Notes: generated by a model from the sequence alone, not told the origin. Counted from the stretch's first letter, positions 8,736-18,004 are shown. The stretch: DNA of 64,000 bases from an uncultured Paracoccaceae bacterium (GCA_947499725.1 CANMPK010000001.1:620001-684000), one strand, 5' to 3'. Program-made: numbers and translations.

Positions 8736-9100
8736 AGAAGGGCTCCATTTCCACAGGTCGTTTGGTGTGAATTTGCGAAAGTCATATCAGCCACGGCCTT
8801 TCGGCACAAAAAACGCGCCGAAAGCAGGGCGCGTTGAGACAAAAGATCGCAAATTTTTGCAAATAGAAGAGGCGTAAACAATTGCATGTTTATGCGCCGC
8901 ATTACTCGTCGTCATCAGATGCCAAGATACAGTAAAGCCAGCACAGCATAGCAGTGCGAAAACCGCGTAAAGCAACTGCAATTGATGGCTAACCAAGAGG
9001 TGGCTCCGAATCCTAGAGTGGGTTTCGCGCCCCTCATAAGGGGTCACGCAGGATATGTCACGAAAGTAACACAAAACTTTAGCTCTGGGCCAAAGAATAA
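8736..9100 (-). other. Unexplained purF leader / intergenic region
   Basis: The stretch of 424 bases between purF and cvpA has no convincing gene. After the cvpA terminator it holds about 365 bases. On the minus strand these contain a nested hairpin near 9023-9055 (CCCCT/AGGGG inside an ATCCT/AGGAT stem) and, 71 bases before purF, a GC-rich hairpin with a T-run. It may be an attenuated leader or a small RNA gene. I do not recognise a known riboswitch family. Confidence 0.35.
8806..8835 (-). terminator. Terminator-like hairpin in the purF leader
   Basis: On the minus strand the stem AACGCGCC / GGCGCGTT with an 8-base loop is followed by TTTTTTG, a good rho-independent terminator. It lies after the cvpA terminator and before the purF start, so it can only end a transcript that starts within the leader. 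Confidence 0.7.
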
Positions 9101-9130
9101 ATAAAAAACCCAGCGCTTGGCTGGGTTTCT
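9101..9130 (-). terminator. Intrinsic terminator after cvpA
   Basis: A 9-base-pair stem AAACCCAGC / GCTGGGTTT with a five-base loop is followed by a T-rich run on the minus strand, about 30 bases past the cvpA stop. Confidence 0.8.
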
Positions 9131-9159
9131 TTTAGATTTGTAAATTTTTGAGACGTTTC

Positions 9160-9714
9160 TCAGGACTGGCAGGTGCCGACCAGCTCTTCGTATTGTGTTG
9201 TGATCCAACCCAGCGCCTGTGCAGGGTCACGATCTTCGATACGACCGGTGACGCGTGCAAACACAGTGGCAGAGCGGCTGTCGTCAACCATGGCAATGTC
9301 TTGGCTTGTCACAACGGTTTCATACACAAAGAAGGCGATGGCGATCAAAAGGATGCCGCGCAGCACGCCGAACAAAAAGCCTAGGCCCTGATCCAAACCG
9401 CCAAGCGCGGATCGTTGTACAAGCGAAGAGAACAAAGGTGTGAACAAAGACACGATGATTAGGGCTGCTGCAAAAACCGCTGCGAAGGCCGCGATGATCG
9501 CCAACTCACAGCTATCCGCCAAAAATTCGCCAACCACTGGGATTTCTTTCACAAGTGGTTCCACTTGCGGTGCGAACATAAACGCGAGGACCGCAGCTGC
9601 GATCCAGCCAACGATTGCCATACCTTCGCGCACCAAACCGCGTGAATAGGCAAGGAGCGCTGAAAGAATAATGACGCCTGCTACGACGCCGTCGATAATA
9701 GTGAAACCTTCCAT
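9160..9714 (-). CDS. cvpA: CvpA family membrane protein
   Basis: The 184-residue protein belongs to the CvpA (colicin V production) family of inner-membrane proteins, whose exact role is unsettled. Four hydrophobic segments are visible (about residues 5-22, 28-46, 68-92 and 104-126). The typical opening is FTIIDGVVAGVIILSALLAYSRGLVRE, and GLDQGLGFLFGVLRG precedes the last helix. A strong GGAG site precedes the ATG. CvpA often lies next to purF; here it is upstream of purF but separated by a terminator. Confidence 0.9.
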   Translation of the reverse strand: MEGFTIIDGVVAGVIILSALLAYSRGLVREGMAIVGWIAAAVLAFMFAPQVEPLVKEIPVVGEFLADSCELAIIAAFAAVFAAALIIVSLFTPLFSSLVQRSALGGLDQGLGFLFGVLRGILLIAIAFFVYETVVTSQDIAMVDDSRSATVFARVTGRIEDRDPAQALGWITTQYEELVGTCQS

Positions 9715-9741
9715 CTGCTCACCCTGCTCCTTTTGAAGGCG

Positions 9742-11109
9742 CTACCCCGCGCCAAAGATGTCTCCCACGAATTGGGTCAAATCAGCGATCTGATTCTGGG
9801 AGATCCCAGCAACAGAAGGTGATTTGCCACCTTTCGGGGCTATTGCAGACGTGAAACCAAGTTTTTGGGCTTCTTTCAACCTATTTTCTGTTTGGCTGAC
9901 CGGTCTCAGGGCTCCAGATAGAGAAATTTCTCCGAATACGACCGTATCAGCGGGGATGCTCGCGTCCTCGCGGGCTGAAAGTAATGCGGCGGCTACGGCC
10001 AGATCGGCGGCGGGTTCGTTGATCTTCATACCGCCTGCGACGTTCAGGTAAACATCAAGCCCAGTAAACGGAATGCCACAACGTGCTTCGAGAACCGCAA
10101 GGATCATCGCAAGGCGGCTGCTGTCCCACCCAACAACGGCGCGGCGTGGCTGCGCGTGGGGGCTCGGGGCCACCAAAGCTTGTAGCTCGACCAAAACGGG
10201 ACGCGTGCCTTCAATGCCGGCAAAAACCACAGATCCGGGGGCAGGGGTGCCGCGTTCTGATAGGAACAAAGCAGATGGGTTGATGACTTCAGTCAATCCA
10301 CTGCCTGTCATTTCAAAGACGCCAATCTCATCAGCAGCGCCAAATCTGTTTTTCACAGCGCGCAAGACGCGGAACTGATGCCCACGCTCGCCTTCGAAGT
10401 ACAAAACCGTATCCACCATATGTTCAACAACGCGCGGTCCAGCGATCTGGCCATCTTTCGTGACATGGCCCACGATAATCACAGACATGCCTTTGCGTTT
10501 GGCAAAAGACGTCAGCTCATGCGCCGCGGCGCGCACTTGGCTGACCGAACCAGGGGCAGAGCCCACATTGTCGGACCACATGGTTTGGATAGAATCGATA
10601 ATCGCCAGCTGCGGGCGTTCTTGTTCTAGGGTTGTTAGAATATCGCGCAGGTTGGTTTCCGCTGCCAATTGCACCGGAGCGTCGGTCAGGGCCAATCGCT
10701 GCGCGCGCATACGCACTTGCGCCGAAGCCTCTTCGCCAGACACATAGATGGTTTTCAAACCCTGCCGTGCAAATTGCGCAGCCGCTTGCAAAAGCAACGT
10801 TGATTTACCGATCCCCGGATCACCGCCCACCAAAATAGCAGACGCAGGCACCAGCCCACCACCCAACACACGATCCAATTCCGCTAGCCCAGACAAGGTA
10901 CGAGGCGGCGGAGCCTCCTCGGTACGTAGATCGGTTAGGTTAATGTTTTTGCCTTTGTTATTGCCCAGCGTTGCTGCAGAGGGCCCTGTCGACAAAGGGG
11001 TGTCTTCGGAGATCGTATTCCACTCGCCACAAGCATCACAACGGCCGGACCATTTGTTGAAGCTCGCACCACATGCAGAACACGAAAAAACTGTTTTTGC
11101 TTTTGCCAT
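9742..11109 (-). CDS. radA: DNA repair protein RadA
   Basis: RadA is a RecA-like, DnaB-type branch-migration helicase acting in recombination and repair. The 455-residue protein has the N-terminal zinc finger CSACG...CDACG (about residues 9-30), Walker A GGDPGIGKSTL (near 94-104), the RadA-specific KNRFG motif (near 255) and a C-terminal Lon-protease-like domain. The stop is 27 bases upstream of the cvpA start, so radA-cvpA is probably one transcript. Confidence 0.97.
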   Translation of the reverse strand: MAKAKTVFSCSACGASFNKWSGRCDACGEWNTISEDTPLSTGPSAATLGNNKGKNINLTDLRTEEAPPPRTLSGLAELDRVLGGGLVPASAILVGGDPGIGKSTLLLQAAAQFARQGLKTIYVSGEEASAQVRMRAQRLALTDAPVQLAAETNLRDILTTLEQERPQLAIIDSIQTMWSDNVGSAPGSVSQVRAAAHELTSFAKRKGMSVIIVGHVTKDGQIAGPRVVEHMVDTVLYFEGERGHQFRVLRAVKNRFGAADEIGVFEMTGSGLTEVINPSALFLSERGTPAPGSVVFAGIEGTRPVLVELQALVAPSPHAQPRRAVVGWDSSRLAMILAVLEARCGIPFTGLDVYLNVAGGMKINEPAADLAVAAALLSAREDASIPADTVVFGEISLSGALRPVSQTENRLKEAQKLGFTSAIAPKGGKSPSVAGISQNQIADLTQFVGDIFGAG

Positions 11110-11125
11110 GTTCTCGTTTTACCCC

Positions 11126-11551
11126 TTATCGCTTGCGCGTCAAATGACTTATCGCGATTGAGGCCAAAATACAGGCTGTGAACAGGTATAAACCCCAAGC
11201 GGTTTGTACCGTTGCAAGGCCGACGCCTTTCACCACAACCACGTAGAGGGCGATCAGAAAAACATCTGCCATGGCAAGTTTTCCTAGATATTCCAAAGCC
11301 CAAAGGGCCTTGCGGCGCATCAGTCCAAAATGGATCAGCGCCAAAGCGATGGTTTTCATCATCGGTGAGAAAATCGCAAAAAGCGTAACAAGCAGCGCCA
11401 AGAATACATCTGTTTGCCAAAGAGATTGCAGGCCTGAAATGACTGAAATCTCAGAAAGACCAAAGAGCGGCAGCAAACCCGCACGCAAAAGTGGGGCAAA
11501 CCAACTGATTGGAAATAGGATAAGTAGAAGCAAGTTAGCGTAACGCAGCAT
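11126..11551 (-). CDS. Paraquat-inducible protein A (PqiA)-like membrane protein
   Basis: The 141-residue protein resembles a single PqiA domain. It has four hydrophobic helices (about residues 4-28, 46-64, 89-107 and 113-133), with the family motif LFAIFSPMMKTIALALIHFG and the LxxLGKLAMADVFLIAL stretch. PqiA-type proteins partner with MCE lipid transporters in other bacteria; here the nearest lipid-transport genes are mlaEF about 1 kb upstream. It ends 16 bases before the radA start and lacks the cysteine motif of full-length PqiA. Confidence 0.8.
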   Translation of the reverse strand: MLRYANLLLLILFPISWFAPLLRAGLLPLFGLSEISVISGLQSLWQTDVFLALLVTLFAIFSPMMKTIALALIHFGLMRRKALWALEYLGKLAMADVFLIALYVVVVKGVGLATVQTAWGLYLFTACILASIAISHLTRKR

Positions 11552-11625
11552 TTTCGACCTTTCGAACTCTCTGCGTTATCTAAGGTTTCTTTGGCCGAGT
11601 TTCACCCGAAATCTCGGCCATCGAC

Positions 11626-12405
11626 TTAGTTCAAGCTAGATTTCCCAGCTTCACTTTTCTTATGGGACAGCTTCACAACATTCGGATCGCCGTCCAGTTC
11701 GTACCCCAAGGTTGGAAGAATTTCGAGAAGATCTTCTTCAAGACGTTGAAGCTGCGCGTGCATCGCGCGCTCATCAGCTTCTACATCAACCAACCAAAGC
11801 TTAAGATCTGCGCAGGTGTGGCGCGCAGCTTCAATGCGATCCTGCATTTCTTCGACTTCGGCTTGGCGCTGTTCAAGGAAGCCCTTCGCACGCGCGACTT
11901 TCTCTTCGGAATAAACCTGTGCAAGATCACGTGATTGGAAACTCATTTGCGCCGCAGCTTGCAGGATCTCAGGTTCCAGCATCGAGAGCTCTGGATGTTC
12001 GCGCAGATGGATCAAGCGCTCTCGTACGGCATCAAACTCGTCAGACAGTTTGAAAATGCCCTGACGATCTGATTTGTGGCAGATGTGATAAGCACGTGCC
12101 ACGTCGTTCATATTCATTGAGAACTGACGGTGAGACCGTTCAAGCTGCAAAATGCGACCGTGCGTTGGCAGGAAGGCGCATAGGCCAACAACCAACAGCG
12201 TCATACCCACTTGAAAGTAGATGCCTGCATTCGCAACAACGGTGTCGCCAAAGCGCGTTTCCAGACTGATCCAAGGCATTACACCCACGGCGGCCAGCAA
12301 CGTACAGATCACCATTGCGGCTGATAAAATCAGTAATGTAAAAACTGCTACGGTCTGGAGTCCCCTCAACACGACCAGCAGGGATTTGCCAAAATTGGTA
12401 TCCAT
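11626..12405 (-). CDS. Membrane-anchored coiled-coil protein of unknown function
   Basis: I do not recognise a defined family for this 259-residue protein. Two membrane helices are visible (about residues 15-43 and 60-80), followed by a cytoplasmic region of about 170 residues with a strong heptad pattern (VARAKGFLEQRQAEVEEMQD and following). The C-terminus is basic and Ser-rich. Upstream (12406-12540) separates it from mlaF, so it may have its own promoter. Homologues in related bacteria are sometimes labelled DNA repair protein; nothing in the sequence supports that. Confidence 0.7.
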   Translation of the reverse strand: MDTNFGKSLLVVLRGLQTVAVFTLLILSAAMVICTLLAAVGVMPWISLETRFGDTVVANAGIYFQVGMTLLVVGLCAFLPTHGRILQLERSHRQFSMNMNDVARAYHICHKSDRQGIFKLSDEFDAVRERLIHLREHPELSMLEPEILQAAAQMSFQSRDLAQVYSEEKVARAKGFLEQRQAEVEEMQDRIEAARHTCADLKLWLVDVEADERAMHAQLQRLEEDLLEILPTLGYELDGDPNVVKLSHKKSEAGKSSLN

Positions 12406-12540
12406 AAAGTATCCCCTTCGGTCGCTATAATCCCATTCTGGCCAGCTTCGCGCAAGGGGGAAAATGTCTTAGAAACAGTCACTTATGAGGTTTGGCATTG
12501 TTTCCTGTAGGATTACAATGTCATTGATTTTTAACGAATT

Positions 12541-13287
12541 TTAACGAATTGCTTCGATTGGTCCTTCAGCCCGACCGTGGATAAATTGATCCAAATATGG
12601 GTCACCACTGTCGTCTAGTTTTGCAATTGGGCCTGTCCACTGAATCACCCCGTCATGCAGCATCGCAACCTTGTCTGCGATCGCCCGTACACTGCTCATG
12701 TCATGGGTAATGGTCATCGCCGTTGCGCCCATTTCGACAACGATTTCGCGGATCAAATCATTAATCACGCCAGACATGATCGGGTCGAGACCCGTTGTTG
12801 GCTCATCAAAAAAGATGATTTCAGGATCGGCTGCGATTGCGCGTGCCAGACCAACGCGTTTTTGCATGCCACCCGAAAGTTCAGAAGGGAAAAGATCAGC
12901 CACCTCGGCTTTCATGCCAACGCGACGCAGCTTTTCTATCGCGATCGAACGCGCTTCTTCCTTGGGGCGCTTCAGGCTGCCTCTGAGCAACCGAAAGGCG
13001 ACGTTTTGCCAAACCGTTAAGCTGTCAAAGAGCGCGGCGCCTTGAAAGAGCATGCCAAAGCGGGCGAGGAAAGCATCACGATCCGCTTGGAGCACGTCTT
13101 GCCCATCTACAAGAATGCGACCTTGATCTGGGGTCACAAGACCCAGAACAGATTTTAGGGTAACTGACTTACCGGTGCCAGAGCCTCCAATGATGACCAT
13201 GCTTTCGCCCTTGGCGATTGACAGGTCTACACCCTGTAAAACCTTTTTTGCACCAAAGGATTTATGTACATTTTCAAGCTCGATCAT
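12541..13287 (-). CDS. mlaF: Lipid-transport ABC ATPase, MlaF type
   Basis: The ATP-binding subunit of an MCE/Mla-type phospholipid transporter, 248 residues. Walker A GGSGTGKSVTLK is near residues 34-45, the ABC signature ELSGGMQKRVGLARA near 135 and Walker B IIFFDEPTTGLDP near 158. The ELSGGMQKR form is typical of MlaF. It overlaps the upstream permease gene by four bases (ATGA). No MlaD, MlaC or MlaB gene follows, which is unusual; those must be elsewhere. Confidence 0.9.
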   Translation of the reverse strand: MIELENVHKSFGAKKVLQGVDLSIAKGESMVIIGGSGTGKSVTLKSVLGLVTPDQGRILVDGQDVLQADRDAFLARFGMLFQGAALFDSLTVWQNVAFRLLRGSLKRPKEEARSIAIEKLRRVGMKAEVADLFPSELSGGMQKRVGLARAIAADPEIIFFDEPTTGLDPIMSGVINDLIREIVVEMGATAMTITHDMSSVRAIADKVAMLHDGVIQWTGPIAKLDDSGDPYLDQFIHGRAEGPIEAIR

Positions 13288-14066
13288 GTCGTGAAAAACA
13301 CCGAAGTCAGAATGAAGTTTGCTGCCAAGATCAACACCGCCGCGGCTTGAACCGAGGCCTTTGTGGCTTGGCCAACACCCTGCGCGCCGCGACCTGATTG
13401 CATACCGAAATAGCAGCCCATGATCGCAGCGATGCCGCCAAAGGCACAGCCTTTGATCAGTGAGCTAGCGATATCTGCGATCTCAAGGAAATCTGCAGTG
13501 TTCTTAAGGTAAGTGGCTGAGTTGAAGCCAAGTTGCTGTGTGCCAACGATAAATCCGCCGTAGATCCCGATTATGTCGCCAACACCGACAAGAACAGGAA
13601 CAACCAACAGCGCGGCCAAAACGCGTGGGGCAGTGAGGTATTTCATCGGATGCGTGGAAAGCGTCACCAAAGCATCGATCTGTTCTGTCACTTTCATTGT
13701 AGCGATTTCCGCAGCAATTGACGACGTGACACGGGCCGCAATCATCAACCCTACCAAAACAGGCCCAAGCTCTCGCACCATTCCGATCGCAACGATTTGC
13801 GGAACGACGGCCTCAGCACTAAAGCGCGCGCCGCCGGCATAGATTTGCAAAGCCAAAGCACCGCCTGTGAAAAACGCTGTTAGACCCACCACAGGCAGCG
13901 ACAGCCAGCCGATATTCAAAAGCGCAGCAAGAAACTCTCGCCCATAAAAGGGCGGTCGTACGATATGGCTCACGCCGTCGATGGCAAACAATGTCACGCG
14001 ACCTGTCGCCGCTAGAAGGCCAAGCACAGCGCGTCCAATATGCGCCAGAGGTGATAAAAGCCTCAT
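13284..14066 (-). CDS. mlaE: Lipid-transport ABC permease, MlaE type
   Basis: The permease partner of MlaF, 260 residues, with an N-terminal interface helix and about five membrane segments. MlaE-family hallmarks are the [20 protein letters not shown] stretch and the [14 protein letters not shown] motif around residues 95-135. It overlaps both neighbours by four bases (alr upstream, mlaF downstream), so the three are translated from one message. Confidence 0.92.
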   Translation of the reverse strand: MRLLSPLAHIGRAVLGLLAATGRVTLFAIDGVSHIVRPPFYGREFLAALLNIGWLSLPVVGLTAFFTGGALALQIYAGGARFSAEAVVPQIVAIGMVRELGPVLVGLMIAARVTSSIAAEIATMKVTEQIDALVTLSTHPMKYLTAPRVLAALLVVPVLVGVGDIIGIYGGFIVGTQQLGFNSATYLKNTADFLEIADIASSLIKGCAFGGIAAIMGCYFGMQSGRGAQGVGQATKASVQAAAVLILAANFILTSVFFTT

Positions 14067-15097
14067 GAGGAATAGCGCCGCGTGTAGCGTCCGCCCAAAG
14101 ACGTTAGAATTTCATAGCCGATGGTGCCCGCGGCATCGGCAAGCATATCGACAGTTTGGTCTTCCGTCAGAATGTCCAGCTCGCGCGGGTCTTCCCCGAG
14201 ATCGGTGATATCGACACCAATCATATCCATAGAGATACGGCCAATGACTGGGCAGGCCACGCTACCATGGAAGACAGAGACATCAGCACCCATTTTACGG
14301 ATCAGCCCATCCGCATACCCTGCTGCAATTGTAGCAACACGACTTGGGCGCTCGGCTGTCCAAGTGTTTGAATACCCGACAGTTTCCCCTTCATCCAAAT
14401 CACGACATTGGATGACCGGAATGGACACATGCGCCACGGCTTCGGCGTCTTCAAATGGCATGCCGCCATACAGACCCACACCGGGGCGTGTGACGTCAAA
14501 ATGATAGTCAGGACCCAGCAAAATACCGCCCGTTGCAGCCAAGCTGCGTGGCGCGTCGATGCCTTGGGTCATCTCAAGGAAAGATCGAAGTTGGATCGCG
14601 TTCATTGGATGATCTGGTTCATCTGCGCAAGCAAGATGCGACATCACCAAAGTCGGCGTTTGTTTTTCTACGATTTCACGAAGCGCAGCCCATTCGGCAG
14701 GTTCCATGCCAAGACGGTTCATGCCTGTATCAAGTTGAACACCAAAATCATGCCCAGGAAGGCTTTCGACATGACGCAGCATTTGGTCAATGGAATTCAC
14801 CATTGGGGTCAATTGCATATCGTGGATCATATCCGTGTCGCCGCTCATGTGTCCTGAAAACACGTTGATTTCTGGCCCAGGGCCGAGCGCCTGACGCACT
14901 TCGACGCCTTCTTCAACAGCAGCCACAAAGAACTTGCGTACGCCGGCGTTGGCTAAGCTGCGCGCGACGCGTCCAGCGCCAAGCCCATAGCCATTGGCTT
15001 TCACCACGGCTGCGGTTTCGCAGTTGGTTTTTGCGTCCAGCGCTTTCCAGTTTCGGATCAACGCAGCGAGGTCGATTGTAAGTGTTGCAGTAGCCAT
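14063..15097 (-). CDS. alr: Alanine racemase
   Basis: A PLP enzyme interconverting L- and D-alanine for peptidoglycan. The 344-residue protein has the PLP lysine in [10 protein letters not shown] (Lys33) and the second catalytic tyrosine region in the C-terminal beta domain (VGYSNTW, then [11 protein letters not shown]). It is slightly shorter than many homologues (about 360-370), mostly at the N-terminus. It leads an alr-mlaE-mlaF unit with four-base overlaps. The ribosome site is weak. Confidence 0.95.
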   Translation of the reverse strand: MATATLTIDLAALIRNWKALDAKTNCETAAVVKANGYGLGAGRVARSLANAGVRKFFVAAVEEGVEVRQALGPGPEINVFSGHMSGDTDMIHDMQLTPMVNSIDQMLRHVESLPGHDFGVQLDTGMNRLGMEPAEWAALREIVEKQTPTLVMSHLACADEPDHPMNAIQLRSFLEMTQGIDAPRSLAATGGILLGPDYHFDVTRPGVGLYGGMPFEDAEAVAHVSIPVIQCRDLDEGETVGYSNTWTAERPSRVATIAAGYADGLIRKMGADVSVFHGSVACPVIGRISMDMIGVDITDLGEDPRELDILTEDQTVDMLADAAGTIGYEILTSLGGRYTRRYSS

Positions 15098-15196
15098 ACG
15101 AGTTAGTTGAAGGGCAGTGCCTAAGAGGTCAAGGGTTTTTCAGAATTTTCATGTTCAGCCAGTGGCCTAGAAGCCAAAGATGTAGCCTGACTGGAT

Positions 15197-16156
15197 CTAT
15201 CGGGAAAGCGTCAATTGGGCGGCTTTGACTGCTGCCTCTGCCTGATCGCGCCTCATTTTGCGCTGTCGTTTGTTCGGCATAGGATAGGAATCTTCACGAA
15301 ACAGGTCTGATAAATCAAACAGCCCAGGCAAAGCAGCACAGTATGTGGCGCGTACTTCTTCGTTCTCTGCAGCATAGGTCCGCATGATAGATCTGCGCGT
15401 TTCAAGATCCAGACAATCCGAGGATACAACAGTGCCCTCGGGGCGGTGGTGCATAATATGACGGATGATATCTTTTGTGTTGACCTTAGGCGTTTCGCGA
15501 CTGATTTGCCCTAAAAGCTCTGACACTTCGCGGGACAGCGTCGCATTCGCGCTGGGGTGTTGGTATTTTTGTCCAAGTTCCAAAGGAATGCCCGTACTTC
15601 GGCAGAAGTCCTGCAACACGTCACCGCCCGGAAAGAGTGTTCGTTCAAATGGGCGCACAATTAGATTGCGAATACCAAATGCGGTAGCGAAATGAGACAG
15701 TGTTTGCCCGTAATGCAGGTTTACGACAGTCTGCGCATATTCCTCAGGTGATCCCTGATACCGACCGTTTTTCACCCGTTGCTTGTACATGGATTCGGCA
15801 TATTTGTCTTGCCGGCGAATATACACAACAACTCTGGTCTGAAGCCTCAGCGCGGCAGGAAAGATCTTGGCGAAATACTCCGCCATGTCTTTACGGAAAA
15901 ACATTTCAGAAGAGATAATGCAGGTCTTGCCTGAGTTTTCAACTATCTCAGACAGGATTTCCTCAGCAACAGCTTCGCCTTTACCTTTGCGGATCAATTG
16001 AATGATCGAGTTATGCGCGATGTTGGTGCGCCCCGCTTGCACGAAATGAAAACCGGCCTCAGAAAGCGCCTCTGTTTGGGTTTTCAAAAAACCCTGAATC
16101 GACGTGGTACCGGTTTTCTGCGACCCGATGTGCAGAATGACCCGAGGTGCTGCCAT
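15197..16156 (-). CDS. Sulfotransferase-like protein
   Basis: The 319-residue protein shows both PAPS-binding signatures of the sulfotransferase fold. The 5'-phosphosulfate loop IGSQKTGTTSIQ is at about residues 9-20, and a 3'-phosphate-binding VVVYIRRQDKYAESMYKQ lies near 108-125. The acceptor cannot be inferred; such genes often decorate surface glycans. The start at 16156 overlaps the dnaB stop by one base (TAATG). The gene is therefore translated directly after dnaB, an odd companion for a replicative helicase. The tail is very basic (NKRQRKMRRDQ). Confidence 0.75.
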   Translation of the reverse strand: MAAPRVILHIGSQKTGTTSIQGFLKTQTEALSEAGFHFVQAGRTNIAHNSIIQLIRKGKGEAVAEEILSEIVENSGKTCIISSEMFFRKDMAEYFAKIFPAALRLQTRVVVYIRRQDKYAESMYKQRVKNGRYQGSPEEYAQTVVNLHYGQTLSHFATAFGIRNLIVRPFERTLFPGGDVLQDFCRSTGIPLELGQKYQHPSANATLSREVSELLGQISRETPKVNTKDIIRHIMHHRPEGTVVSSDCLDLETRRSIMRTYAAENEEVRATYCAALPGLFDLSDLFREDSYPMPNKRQRKMRRDQAEAAVKAAQLTLSR

Positions 16157-17652
16157 TAGGTGTACCCTTGGTCTTGTTGCCAAGTCTTAGCCAAGTTGCC
16201 AAACCGCGTGAACTGCGCTTCGAACGCTAGATCAACGGTGCCAATTGGGCCGTGACGCTGCTTACCGATAATGACTTCTGCACGGGCATGCAGACGTTCC
16301 ATTTCTTCCTGCCACATGGCCATTTTCTCAAGATCGTGCTCGCCCGGCTTTTCACGCTCTTTGTAATATTCTTCGCGGAACACGAACATGACCACGTCGG
16401 CATCTTGCTCAATCGAACCAGATTCACGAAGGTCTGACAGCTGCGGGCGTTTATCGTCTCGGCTTTCCACCGTACGCGAGAGCTGGGAGAGGGCGATCAC
16501 TGGGATATTCAATTCCTTTGCGATGGCTTTCATACCCATCGAGATTTCACCGATCTCTTGAACACGGTTTTCAGCGGTACCACGGCAAAGCTGCAAGTAG
16601 TCGATGATCAGAACATCCAGACCATGCGTCCGTTTCAGGCGGCGTGCACGGGCGGCCAGCTGGGCAATAGGCAGGGCAGGGGTGTCATCGATGAACAGCG
16701 GGCAGGCTTCCAGCGTTTTCGCAGCATCTACGAAGCGGCGGAATTCTTGTTCTGTCATGTCGCCACGACGGATCTGCTGAGAAGGCACTTCAGAGGCTTC
16801 AGACAGAATACGCGAGGCGAGCTGTTCTGCACTCATTTCGAGTGAGTAAAACCCAACCACGCCGCCTTCGACAGCACCTTCCGTGCCATCTGGGCGAATG
16901 CCCTTCTTGTAGGCTTTGGCAACGTTAAAGGCGATGTTGGTCGCCAAAGAGGTTTTCCCCATCGATGGACGACCCGCAAGGATCAGCAAATCCGATGGGT
17001 GTAAGCCGCCTAGCTTGGCATCTAGGTCAACAAGACCTGTCGACACACCAGCAAGGCCACCGTCACGCTGGTAGGCTGCGTTGGCGGTTTGAACCGCTTC
17101 GGTCACAGCTTTGAGGAAGGACACAAAACCGCTGTCGGTTTTACCTTGCTCAGATAGCTTATAAAGCGCCTGTTCAGCTTGCACGATCTGCTCGCGCGGC
17201 TCTTCGGTGACTTCCATTTTCGTCGCGCGATCCGCAATCGTTTGACCAAGGCCGATCAATTCGCGGCGGATGGCCAGATCATAGATCATCTGAGCATAGT
17301 CTTTGGCGGCGTAGGCAGAGATCGCAGCGCCTGCGAGGCGCGCCAGATAGGCTGGGCCGCCGAGTTCTTTCAGGCCGTCGTCATCTTCCAAAAACGCCTT
17401 TAGCGTGACTGGAGAGGCGAGGTTGTTCTTGGCAATCCGCGCAGCGGCGACTTCGTAAATGCGCGCGTGGACTGGATCGTAGAAATGAGATGAATTGATC
17501 ACCGACGCCACACGATCGAAAATATCATTGTTCGTCAGGATCGCGCCCAGAAGCTGTTGTTCCGCTTCGATGGAATGCGGCATTGGATCGCCGTCTTGCG
17601 CAGAGGACTGAGCCTCGAGGGCACCCGGATTTATTGTCGTTAGCTCGTTCAT
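16156..17652 (-). CDS. dnaB: Replicative DNA helicase DnaB
   Basis: DnaB is the hexameric helicase of the replication fork. The 498-residue protein has the N-terminal primase-interaction domain (PHSIEAEQQLLGAILTNN...), Walker A GRPSMGKTSLA (about residues 225-235) and the C-terminal RecA-like core (VLIIDYLQL, ALSQLSRTVESR). The start at 17652 is chosen for the GGGAG site eight bases upstream; an ATG six codons earlier lacks this. A DnaA-box-like 9-mer lies about 245 bases upstream. Confidence 0.97.
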   Translation of the reverse strand: MNELTTINPGALEAQSSAQDGDPMPHSIEAEQQLLGAILTNNDIFDRVASVINSSHFYDPVHARIYEVAAARIAKNNLASPVTLKAFLEDDDGLKELGGPAYLARLAGAAISAYAAKDYAQMIYDLAIRRELIGLGQTIADRATKMEVTEEPREQIVQAEQALYKLSEQGKTDSGFVSFLKAVTEAVQTANAAYQRDGGLAGVSTGLVDLDAKLGGLHPSDLLILAGRPSMGKTSLATNIAFNVAKAYKKGIRPDGTEGAVEGGVVGFYSLEMSAEQLASRILSEASEVPSQQIRRGDMTEQEFRRFVDAAKTLEACPLFIDDTPALPIAQLAARARRLKRTHGLDVLIIDYLQLCRGTAENRVQEIGEISMGMKAIAKELNIPVIALSQLSRTVESRDDKRPQLSDLRESGSIEQDADVVMFVFREEYYKEREKPGEHDLEKMAMWQEEMERLHARAEVIIGKQRHGPIGTVDLAFEAQFTRFGNLAKTWQQDQGYT

Positions 17653-18002
17653 ACTGCTCTCCCGGTACATGCGCGGGTCTTGTTTTCGCCGTGTGCCCCC
17701 ACGTGTGAAGGTTTAACGGATTTTTGGTTTTCTGAGTATCAGGGTAAATCAGTTGATAACCCATGAATAACTCTGTGGATGCTTTTTAACCCTAGTAGAC
17801 CGTTTTAACGCACTGCCTAGATATTGTGGCACACTCAGGCGCAGACGCCAAATATCTTATAGGTAAACCCGCCCGAATCGTGTTTTCGCGCTGATTTATG
17901 CACATAATTTCCACAGGATAATTTTGTTTTCCATCTGCTGTGGGCGTCATCATCCTTTGCCAAAGAAGGCCTTCGGCAAAGGTATTTAGATCAAGAAAAA
18001 GC
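17653..18002. other. Intergenic region upstream of dnaB
   Basis: 350 bases without a gene between dnaB and the pyrC stop. It should hold the dnaB promoter. It contains a DnaA-box-like site (17896-17904), several CCACA/TGTGG-containing words nearby, and at its far end one copy of a dispersed 36-base repeat (17969-18004). Confidence 0.5.
17896..17904 (+). promoter_or_regulatory. DnaA-box-like 9-mer upstream of dnaB
   Basis: TTATGCACA is a full match to the relaxed DnaA consensus TTATNCACA. Nearby words such as CTGTGGAT (near 17773) and TTCCACAGGATAA (near 17909) are partial matches. One site alone is weak evidence; it may make dnaB transcription DnaA-responsive. Confidence 0.3.
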
Positions 18003-18004
18003 TT
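17969..18004. repeat. Dispersed repeat, copy 1 (partner at 36122-36157)
   Basis: A 36-base element starting GCCTTCGGCAAAGGTATTT and ending AAGAAAAAGCTT matches a second copy at 36122-36157 in the same orientation at 33 of 36 positions. It begins with a CCTTC/GAAGG-type small hairpin (imperfect in this copy). This copy overlaps the last two bases of the pyrC stop codon. Confidence 0.75.

Noticed and set aside
8787-9074. 95-residue minus-strand ORF in the purF leader with a hydrophobic stretch
   Set aside because: It reads across the terminator hairpin, has no ribosome site I can see and no recognisable family; a structured leader explains the region better.
17653-18002. Chromosomal replication origin near dnaB
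   Set aside because: Only one convincing DnaA-box-like site; no AT-rich unwinding element and no dnaA, dnaN or hemE nearby.
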